Source of the DNA: Paraspadella gotoi
Taxonomy: Eukaryota > Chaetognatha
Reading direction: 5' to 3'
Assembly (NCBI GenBank): GCA_051294375.1
Contig: CM119265.1
Coordinates: 9,184,772-9,248,771 of the forward strand
Length of the DNA: 64,000 bases
Shown: positions 53,457 to 64,000 of the stretch, piece by piece
How positions within the stretch are numbered: the first letter of the stretch is position 1
Layout: each line of letters opens with the position of its first letter
Made by a program: the position numbers and the translations under genes
Notes under the pieces: model-generated
Databases searched by the model: none
What the model was told of the DNA's origin: nothing
Seen by the model: the letters and a program-made list of their open reading frames with translations, nothing else

Positions 53457-56400
53457 TCGATCAATCAAATATTTATTCGGTTAATCATTTAATAATTTAT
53501 GCGATACATAATAAATAAATTGATGGTATGTATAAAGAAAAAGAAAAGGCGAAGAAGATGAGTAAGATTTTAATAGAATGAATAAACAAATGAATTGAAT
53601 GAATGAAAGATTAAATTTCTAGTAAGATTGTATAAAGAAAAAGCGTACAAATAAATGAACAAATGAACGAGGCGAACAAATTCTAAAAAGTTAAATCCAA
53701 AAAGAAGAAAGTAGTTAACGAAATGTAAACGTTTTCCTAAAATCAATTATCACCCATTTTATTCGCCAGGGGCCTGACCTAGGCCCATAAGATCAAGCCT
53801 CCACGCGGATTTTTTGCCGCTGGCGGCGTTCCCTCTCCCCGGGGATTCCCCCGCCCAAGTCGGGTCTACTCAACGACTCATTGCCCTCGCTGCCCTCGCC
53901 TGCCCTCGCTGCCTCGCTGCCCTTCCGCTGCCCTCGCTGCCCTCGCTGCCCTCGGCTGCCCTCGCTGCCCTCGCTTGCCCTCGCGCCCTCGCTGCCCTCG
54001 ACTTGCCCTCGTCTGCTCCGTCGCTGCCCCGATCTGAAATCAATTTCAACTCACACATCAGACTATCACAAAGCCTCTCACGTATTCCCCCCCCCCGATC
54101 GTCGATGTGAGAAGAGGTATCGGGGCGGAAACTGAGGCATTGGCAGGGCATTGGCTAGTGCTGCAGGGGAGCGAGATCTCGAAGCTCGAAATCGCACTAA
54201 CAACAGCAGCGGCTGCGGAGTCGGCGGCGACGGCCGGCGCAAGCATCGTCGGCATCAATTCAATCCATATTGGTTCAAGCTAGCCGGAGGATTAACCACT
54301 CGTGAGAAATCCGTTTTAATCTCGGTGATTAGATGGATCCTTGAGGCCCAAAAACGTTGTGAATTGAAAATTGATATAATTTATTGTATTACAAACAACA
54401 ATGGATAAACACTGGTGTGTTGAAAAAAAAAAAAAGCTTAGATTTTATGGAATAAATAATATTTAAATTTTTTTTTTTTTTTAAATTTTTTCCCCCCCCG
54501 GGGCCGATCCGTTTTGAATATATATTCAGGATTTTTCAAAACAAAAAAAATAGTTTCTTTTTTTCCCCTCGCCCCAACCGCGCCCTCCTTTTATTTTCAT
54601 TAACGAGTTTTTAACGAGAAATTTACTTCAATATCTCAATGTTAGGAAAAATAGGTTTTAATGGAGCCACAAATTTGAGCCGCCTAAAAAAATGGAGCCA
54701 CAATTGAGCCGCCTTAAAACGAGCCAGGATGACGGCGGACAAAAGGATAAGAAAAAAAATCTTCATTTGAACGAATTGAAAAAAAAAGCCGAGATGACAA
54801 CGACGACGACGACGACGTGAATTCACATCCGCTGTTGACGTTTTCTGGTTGCCAGTAGTGACCGCGTAAGGATTTCCTATGTCAATAAGATCGCCGTTAC
54901 GTTATCTTCTAACGTCTTACGTGAGTATATATTGCGCATCTGGGTCTTTGCACAGTATAAATAATATATAGCAAAAATATGACAGAAAAAGAAAGAAATA
55001 AAAAAAAAGAGAAAGAAGCCCGAGGGACAAGAAGATGAGAAAGACTGCCGATCTAATATCTTTTCGTCGTCGTCGTCGTTCTTATGATTATTGCCTCAGA
55101 ACCGAATGGAAACTCTCCTCTTTCCTCACGTCAGTGGCGCCCCTTCTTATATATTTACTCGCGCCAAAATAAAGTTCTCGTTTTGGCCGCCGAAAAGATT
55201 ATTGAAGCGGAGACTCAACCCCAGTCTCACCCCCCAGTCCAGCCCAGCTCATCACTAGCCTCAGGCCAGGCCACGGCCCTACCCCTAACAACCAGCAGCC
55301 TTTCTTATCCCTACCCTGGATATAACTGTCTGTTAGACTGTACATCCATATTTATTGCTAATAGCAATCGCATTACTTTCTCAAAAAAACAAAACAACCA
55401 AACTTCCATTTGCGTCGCTGTAGTTTTTTTTCGTTCAATACTATCTAGGAAAAAAAGTTTTAGGAAACATTTTTAATTTCAGGATTAATCTACTCGAAAA
55501 ACTTGCTCAATTTTAAAAAATCAGGATGTTTCAGATTCTACACTAAATTTCCTTTCAGTTGCTTCCTTCCACTTTTTTCGTAGATCCAACCGTATTAGAA
55601 GTTAGAGGCAAATAAGATTGCCTACTCAAGTTAAAAATGGCGGAAAAAAATCGCCTTTTAGTTTTCCACAATTCTTGCCATTGAGTTATTTGTTTTTATT
55701 TCAAATTGAGTAGTTATTTTTTTTCCTTTTTAAATTTGGTTATGCCGAATGCCCCTCTCTTTGTTCATAAAGTGCAATTGTAGCTCTGAGAAAAGAGGGA
55801 AAGACGGCAACAATTCATCAGCAATAGACTTGAAAATCCCTCGTTTCCACCATTGCAAATTTTTTACGGCGAACAACAAATCAAAAACATTTGGTGTGTC
55901 ACACGAGAGCATGCCAGACGAATGCAGGCAGTGGTCGGATGACCGAGGGAGGGCATACCACATATGGAGAATGTTTTACCCATGTTTGTATATTTTTATT
56001 GAATAAATGAACTTTTTTAAAAAAAAATGTTCTAACTTTTTTCCTAGATAGTATCGTTGTGGTCGGTTGGTCCGTTTAATTGTCGTTCACCTTTTCGTCA
56101 TTGGTCGTTGTTGCATTGTCCTTCGTGTGTAGTCTCATTTCGTTTGTCTCTTCAATTAATCACTCTTTTGTCATAGTGGCACTGGCTACTGGCCACTTGG
56201 CCATCGTCCTCTTTCGTCAAAATGTGATCGTGCTTTCCTCATTGTCCTCTTCAACAATCACTCGGTCTATTTCTATGGCCCAAGGAGTCGTCATTGTCGA
56301 TGATTCTCATCGTCGTCCACATCGTCGTCAGAATAATCGTAGTTTCGTCATCGATGGTCGTCGTTTCTATTACCGTCTTCACTCGTCGTCGGTTCGTCGT

Positions 56401-59400
56401 TCAGTTCCATCTTCATCTCCATATTCTCTCCCTCGAGCGGCCAAAGGGAAGAAAGAGGTATGACAATATGTTTATAATGGCTCGAAACTCCGGCGCGATT
56501 CACCGCAGGGAGAAAGGGCTGAAGAAAAGGAAATGAAGGAAAGGGAAAAAAAAAAAGAAGGGAATGAAAGAAAAAATAAGGAATGGGAAAAAGAAAAAAA
56601 AAGGAGATAGAATAACGGAAGAGGAGAGCAGGAGACGGAGAGAGAAGAAAAAGGCGGAGGAGAAAAAGAAAGGAAAGGAAAGAAAAGAAAAGGAAAAAAA
56701 AGAAAAGAAAAGAAAAGAAAAAGAAAAGAACAGAGAAAGAAAAGAAAAGAAAAGAAAGAAAAGGAAGTAAGGGGAGAAGAAAACAAAATATAGGTAAAAA
56801 AGAAAGAAAAGGAAAAAAAACTAAAAGGAAAGGAAATTTAAAAAAATGAAATGGATTTGAAAAAGAAGGAGGAATTATTAAGAAGGAAAGAAAACCAAAA
56901 AAAAGGGAATTGAAGAGGATTTTGAAAATGGTACAAACCAATATATAATATGTGATAAGAAGGAAGGATGGAATGATGCTGAACTTTTATCAAAAACAAC
57001 ACCCACTTTCTTTCTCTGTTTCTTTACCCAAAATCTCTCTATCATTGGACTTGTTGACGGGCGAACCTTACCCAAATCAAATCCCACCACTATCCCTGTA
57101 CCCTTGACCCTCTTGACGGCGTAAAGGTAGCGTTTCGGTGACGACGCACTTGGCGGTCGGGGAATCGACGGATCAATTGACTTCGAAGTCGACCGAGTTC
57201 GAGTGGATCGACCGAGGAAGTCGCGCGCGAAGGCCTTCTCCTCCTCGGAAAGAGGAGGAGAGAAGGAGGAAGAGGGGAAGGAGGGAAGAGGATGAGCCAG
57301 GTGCGGAGGGGAAGGAGAAAAGGAGATAGGAGATTGAGGAGGAGGACGCGCATTGATGGGCAAGGAGGGAGGAAGGAGGAGGGCTCTGTCGATGGATGGG
57401 ATGGGGGAAACTGCAAATGGGTAAGGCTTGGTAGGGGGAAAGGGAGAATAGATTATGGGGGGGAAAAGGTGAAAATTATTACAAAAAACTTATTTTTTGA
57501 CTGAACTGTAGAATCACCTAAAAAATAAAAAAACTTTACATTTTGGTGACCCTATTTAAGGGACTCTATAATGAGGACCATTTTTTTTAATGGACCCTTT
57601 CACTTTTTTACTTCTTAAACTTTCCTCACAAGCGCTTAATTGCAAACGTCAACATTGTTACATTTTCCTAAAAAGGTTATTTTTCTTCATGGCGCTCTGT
57701 GACATCTTCAGTTAAAGGCATAGCAAAAATTTTAAATTTAACTTTAATTAAAATTCTAAAAGGGAGGAACGAACAAACATTATACTAATGAAACATTTAT
57801 GTATTAAAAAATTTTTATAATAAATTTTACAATTTACACAGTAGGGCCATATTTATACGAGTACTTAATTCCAATAAATGTTAAAATTTCCAAAATAGTT
57901 TTTTTGTGAGATTTTTTTAAGATTTGGATCATCATGAAAGTTGATAAAAAGAAATATAACTCTTTTTAAAAATTCTAATAAGTGATCAAATATGAAATAA
58001 AAACCTATATTTTTAAGCTGAAAATTAAAATTTTATATATTAAGTTGTGACGGTATATTCACACAAAGTATGTTTTTTAAATTTTTTAACCACTAATGAA
58101 ATAATTTTTTTGAAAATGATTTATATTTTCTTATATCCACTTGTCGGCGAGCGGAAATTCAAATCTCCAATCAAAATTAAGAAAAGCCTAATTTGAAATT
58201 TTTCGATTTTATAAGATAGTACTATATATAATAATAATGATCCTATTCCGACCATCCCTCCCCCCCAGCTCTCTTCACTCCACAAGCCTTTCACGCCGGA
58301 AGCTCATCCAGTGGAGGCGTGGGTGTCTCACCTGACGCCATGGTGATTTTTCGGCGTCCAGCGATTCTTCTCCAATTTCGTTGCCGCAATAACAAACAGG
58401 CGAAGGAGATCCTTGGGGTTTCAATACCGGAACGAACAATCGTTTGGCGCCGACTGAAAAATGCAAAGACCGGGAGATGATTGTGAGATGTTATCATCAC
58501 AGATGATATGTGAGAATGATTATCCCTCACAAGATGATTTGAATGATTATCACCGATGATTATGAGATGATATCATCACAGATGAATAGACCCGAATAGA
58601 GGATTAAGTAAAAGGATTACGATTTTCTGAATTATTAAATCGTATGATTTAGCTATTATGTAAAAATTAAATGTTATATTCTTATTCGAGGGCGAGGTAT
58701 ACAGATCATTTTTACATTATTTACCACATTCAAAAAACAGCTTTTCTTTTTTAGGAAAAAAAATACAAGAAAACCATAAAAATTCGCTTCTTTCTCTTCT
58801 TCAATATCACGGGATTTTTTTTTTTTTTTTTTTTTTTTCGATCGTATACGAAAAACCTAGTCGGAAAGGATGTGGGTTGAGAATAAAAGAAAAACTGAGT
58901 CGAAAAGGAAAGGCATTGAAGATGTGAAAGAAAAACTTCGGTCGAGAAAGGAAGTGATGTAAAAGGTAAAAAGAAACGGGTCGGAAAAAAAGGAGGAAAA
59001 ATGTGGAGTGTGGAAAGAAGAGGTAAAAGAAAAGAAAAAACCTGAGGTCGAAAGAAAAGGTAGAAAAATGGCGAGTGTGGAAAGAGAGGTAAAAGAAAAG
59101 AAAAAACCTGAGGTCGGAAAGAAAAGGAGGAAAGGCGGAGTGTGGAAAGAAGAGGTAAAGAAAGAAAAAACCTGGGGTCGGAAAGAAAAGGGAAAAGGTG
59201 GAGTGTGGAAAGAAAGAGGTAAAAGAAAATAAAAAACCTGAGGTCGAGAAAGAAAAGGAGGAAAAGGTGGAAGTGTGAAAGAGAGGTAAAAGAAAAGAAA
59301 AACTTCAGGTCGGAAAGAAAAGGAGGAAAAGGTGGAGTGGTTGAAAAGAAAAAGAAAACGAGGTCGGAAAGAAAAGCGAGAAATAGGCGAGGGTGGAAAG

Positions 59401-61290
59401 AAGAGTAAAAAAAAGGTTGAAAAGGGGTTGAAAGAAGGCAGCGAAAAAACGGTTTAAAAGAAGATTGATAAGAAGGGTTTTAAAACTTGAACAAGTTGAA
59501 AGAAAAGGAGGAAAATGATAGTCGAAAAAGAAAATGTACGGACAGGAGTGTAAAATAAATACTGAAAGGAAACGTGATAGAGTGAAGCCTGTAGAGCCCA
59601 AGGTTCCCGGAAAGAAAAGAGCGTGAATCGGTGAAGTGCAACGGGGGAAATTTTGTGAATTTTGATGCGTGAACGAATTGACTCGCGAACGAAGTCACAA
59701 ATTATTCACGGGGACGAAGCGGGGATCACATTATCTTTCCGCGCGATGACTTGGCTCAACTCTTGCTCCTCAACTTCTCCAGAGGCTCGACTCGGTTTGC
59801 TCAACTCCCTTTCCTCGGTCTTCTCATCCTCCATCCAACCACTTCTGGACGTCGCTGTTACCTGGATATTTTTACAGTTTATTTCGTGTGATTCTCGTAC
59901 CCATATCATCTTCTCATCTCTCAACTCCTCAGTTTTTTCATCCCCTCATTCCTTTTTCGCGTCAACTACAAATTCCCAGTTCCTTCCTTCATTCTAACGT
60001 TTGTTGTTCTTTTCTACAATTTCCATTTCCTGGAACTTCAGGTCCAATTACATGAAATCATCTAATACTCCTCATAAACTCTTTAATCCGATGTTCCCTG
60101 GTTCCACAGTTCACTCAACAACGCCCAATCCAAAGCTTCGTTAGGGTCATCTTCTTGCCAAACCAGTTTGAAGTTTAGACTGTAGAGAGTAGACCCCAGA
60201 CAAACCCATCTCATTCCATTCCTCTGAGCCATCTCTCCACCGCCAAACGCTTCCCCTTGCCAATGCCAGCATAATCCTTTTCACGCCGGATCTCGTCTCA
60301 CGTCTCATGATCACCGATTCACGATTCCCGATTCTCACGATTTCCTCCCTCGTCGCTCGAGTCATTCACCGCGTTAATGTTATCGCAGGACACGAGCATT
60401 CCCACAGAGAGACGTTGCTTATTGTTTATAAGCCGTTGGATCTAGTCATAGACTAGCTTGTATAGCCGTTTTTTTTCCAATTAATCGCCAATGGTTACGG
60501 AAGATTTCTAACTGCCGTTGCCTCGCTTAGGGCCAGAATACTGCCCTTGCTTTTCAGTTCTAGGCATTGTTTAATTGCAGTTACTATTACTACTATTCTA
60601 TCGTCTGGTTTTAATGCTCCAGCAGGGACTTTGCTCGCTCATTGTTAACCCAGACGTTTTCCTTTATATTATCGCAGCAGTAAAATATTCACGTTGGTGA
60701 TTTCGATTTCATATTTCTTTTTCCGTTCTTCCTTTGCGTTTTCCAGAAATAAGATTCCTGTTCTCCCATAATTTTTTTCTTTAAATCGAGACGGAAATAT
60801 TTTGTTCTTTGAAAAAAAGAAGAGAAGAAAAAAAAATCTTAATCTTCTTTTTTCCGTGACATTTTCCATTTTTATTTTATTCTATTTTTTCTACTTTTTA
60901 GCGACGCGCGAAACCGAAAGAGGAGATACGTCTGTCTGTCGGTCCGTCGCGCCATAAACCAGTCTTTTCCGTCGTCGCGAGAGGGCGCATCTGCTCAGGC
61001 GCTTTACGGTCTCTGGACTTTGTAGACCCGCGTAGTCTATCGGCCTTCGATTCTGCTTGCTTTCTATTTTCTTCGAGAAAAGAATAAGAATTTCGTTTGT
61101 TTTATTCGCTTTAATCCCGTTTGATTTGAGACTTTTTTGAACTTGGTATCAATTTGTCTTTTTCTTTATTTTACGACTTTCAAGTTTGACATTTTGACTC
61201 GAAAAAAATTTGACATTTCTAAATAAGAAATACGAGGTTTAGTTTCATTGCTCTCTCCAAATCTCTCTGCTCTCTGTCTCTCTCTCTCTC

Positions 61291-61334
<44 letters not shown>

Positions 61335-62483
61335 TCTCTCTCTCGCCTTTCTTTTCCGACGGTTGCAACGGAGGCGAGGCTCTGGATCGGAGTCGCTCTC
61401 GGCTGTCAACGCGAAGTAACCAACGCCGCTTCCGCCGCCGCCGTCGCCGGCTGTCCGCCGCCGCAGCCGCCTCTTTCGCCGCTTTATCTGATTAAGATGA
61501 AAGAGAAAACAATAAAAATGCATCAAAAAATCGATGCCCTTTTTTTAAATTCTTTCCCCATCATTTTTCAAGCTTCGAGAGGCGAAGCGACGCCTGCCGT
61601 CGATATTTATTATTTAGCGTCGACTTATGTAATCGACGGTAAAAACATTGTCACCTTCCTCGCGATAAAAACGACGACGGACGACGACGACGACAACAAC
61701 GTCACAGACAAATGACGATGACGTCCAAAAAGAAAGCCTTTTTAAAATCCTGGTGATTTGTTGGCTCACAATCCCCATCAAATATGTCATTATCTTGTAA
61801 AGTGATGGAAGGCCTTAAACACCAAGCCTGTCCAAAGTCAGGGCAAGATAGCGTATTATTTAAATGAATGGATAATTTTTATATATTGTTTGTACCAATT
61901 TCATATCATCTCGACAAATCTGTCACAAAATATAATGTTAATTCAACTTCGTCCCTTCTTGTTATAAATATTAATTTTATAAATTATCTGATATCGACGA
62001 CGACAACGCCGCCTCATAACGGACACACAAAATAAAATTTGTCGGAAAAATTGATATATGGCGGAGAAAGGTATGTTTTCATTTTTTTTTCTCGCCAAGC
62101 AACTGCCTCCATGTCTTCAACTTCGCTCACATTCTCTGTCGCCTAGCAACGCCTTCTCACCGCTAAACAAGAGCAATCCTTCTTAGGATCGACGCCGATT
62201 CGTTCGAGTCTCACGATTTCCTCGAATTTACTCCTCAAAATCGAGGAAAAATTCTCCAGATTGAATCCTTGAGACGTGAGGTGAGTCACGAGGGGCGCCC
62301 TCTCTGGAAAAGGGGTGCAGGGGGGGGGGTGGTTGGGAGCGGTGGTTACGGTGGGTGGTTTAGAAGAGGATCCGTTGAAAAGATCGCGTGACACGGTGGA
62401 CACGGGAACCACGTGACACCGGGGGATCGAAATTGACTTCGATCGGTTCTCGCGAATAATTTGAATAATAATTTAATAATAAT

Positions 62484-62554
<71 letters not shown>

Positions 62555-63655
62555 TAATAATAATTTGAATAATAATTTGAATAATAAATTTGAATTTGCG
62601 AATAATTTGAATTCGAAAGACGCGAGTTGATGGATTATAATCGAATAATTATTAACGAACTAAACGAGAGCAAAGTAGGACGCGGTAATCTCATTAAAGA
62701 ACTTGGCTTTTAAAAGTCATACGCGGTAGGCAGAGAGGATGTGAAAGAAACAAAAAAAAGTGCCATCTCTATATAAATCTTAAATCTTAAAGTATACCCT
62801 GAGACAACTTAATGTGGTAGGTCAGTAAAATTCGATAAGGCAGGATTTTTTTTTTTTCTAAAAATTTTTAGTATTTATGATTGTTACAATTTGAATGTCT
62901 ATATGTCTATCATTATCTACAAAAGCATAAGCTTTTAATTTCAGACCTCTCCCAACTTTCTATTACTTTTCGTTATTGAAATATAAGTAAAAATTAGAAT
63001 TTTTTTTTTTTTCAAAAATATTAATCAATTAGTACCTTTTTAATAGATTATTTTCTTAAAAATAAAGATACCAAATATTATATACCTTATTAATGACGTT
63101 TTTAGTAATACTTATAGGTAGAAATATTCACCGCGTTACAAAAATAATTTTGATCTCGATCCATATAAGAAAGGAAACCTCTATTTTTACAATCGACGAC
63201 GACGACAACAACAACAAAACCTCGACTCAATCGTGCAACAAGAGTTCACTAATGGTATCGCATCGTGAGATAAAAACGAAGGAGGAGAAAAAAAAAACTG
63301 TCCGACTAAAAAGATTATTAATTTTCTTATCTCGTTCGTTCACTCTACGCGACTTTTCACAAAAATTAATTCATTAATTCTTAGTCTTATAGCCTGTATC
63401 TAGCCTATAATAAAGGCAACCACACAGCAAGGCGTTCATAAGACCAAGCAGAAAGACGCCATTCACATTTCACTCGATGTCACCAGATTGCCATCCCAAG
63501 GTCAAATAACCTGGATTGTCAAGAATCCACGATTTCATTCTCTTCCGAATGACGTGTTTTGTGGCGTGATTGAGTTGCCATAGAAACTCGTCCACCGTCG
63601 GATCGAGCCGCTTCGCGTCGCTGCCGTCGCCGGAGAGGGAGAGAGAGAGAGAGAG

Positions 63656-63725
<70 letters not shown>

Positions 63726-64000
63726 AATATAACAAAGGAGCAATCCGCTATTTCTCATTCGCCTCTCGTTTTGTTTTGTTTTGTTTTCGCGTCAAAAGCG
63801 AAATTAAGTCGACGTTGACGACGATATACGAACGACGACGAGACGATGGAAAAAAAATGCGTCGGTTGATTTCAAACAAAACGTTCTATTTTTTTTTTGC
63901 CAATTTTCCCGGGTGACAGATGTCTTTCCAGAGTCAAGCTTGACTATCTAAAAAAAAATACGCATTAGAAAAAGTACTAAAGAGTCTGCCCTTTATTCTT
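50005..64000. repeat. second, indel-rich copy of 28874-42696
   Basis: Colinear with 28874-42696 from GAGAAACAGTATAAAGT to TCTGCCCTTTATTCTT at the window end. It holds counterparts of the Ala/Pro-rich exons (about 50792-50886, 51470-51685, 54835-54952, 57110-57412, 58334-58456, 60080-60258, 61353-61490, 62160-62268, 63483-63620), the mini-Tc1 element and all minisatellites. Single-base indels are very frequent near the left end and rare after about 61 kb. It lacks the 37410-37458 insertion. The likeliest explanation is an allelic contig placed in tandem. Its exons should be treated as duplicates of the first copy. Confidence 0.93.

Overview
The window is eukaryotic nuclear DNA, almost certainly from an invertebrate animal. 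Short GC-rich coding exons with GT-AG borders sit in AT-rich introns. There are dense GA/CT microsatellites, many minisatellites, Tc1/mariner-like and hAT-like elements, and a secreted two-domain discoidin-like protein. I see no operons, ribosome binding sites, CRISPR arrays, rRNA or convincing tRNA. I cannot name the phylum. Exons were called by hand from reading frame, splice sites, intron phase and a C/G preference at third codon positions, so most are partial genes and their borders are tentative.

Layout. 0-5 kb: a nearly complete minus-strand gene for a secreted tandem discoidin-like protein (2547-3705) with a TATA box, plus one plus-strand exon at 4.6 kb. 5-17 kb: scattered single exons on both strands (5.3, 6.2-6.5, 8.1-8.3, 11.4-11.6, 12.7, 13.8, 16.1 kb), several minisatellites and a perfect 87-bp inverted repeat at 12.05-12.23 kb. 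17-19 kb: an LTR-like segment, a gap flanked by a short contig overlap, and the last exon of a multi-pass membrane protein (18051-19011, minus). 19-24 kb: mostly transposon-derived and AT-rich sequence. 24-28 kb: two minus-strand exons and a 229-base gap. 28.5-44.1 kb: a long minus-strand gene of at least 14 exons, rich in Ala, Pro and Lys, which I do not recognise. 44.8-46.9 kb: nested transposable elements. 47-47.8 kb: an 85-bp satellite. 49.75 kb: the first exon of a calmodulin-like EF-hand gene, broken by indels. 50.0-64.0 kb: a second copy of 28.87-42.70 kb.

The largest structural fact is that 50005-64000 repeats 28874-42696. The second copy starts exactly at an N gap and is full of small indels, densest next to the gap. 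It also lacks one small transposon insertion found in the first copy. This is best read as an allelic contig scaffolded in tandem, not a true segmental duplication. Exons in the second copy should not be counted as extra genes.

I found no self-contained new biological system. The items most worth following up are the unidentified Ala/Pro-rich gene, the nested and foldback elements, the perfect palindrome, the hairpin-forming 26-bp array next to a splice acceptor, and the repeated placement of GA/CT arrays against exon borders.
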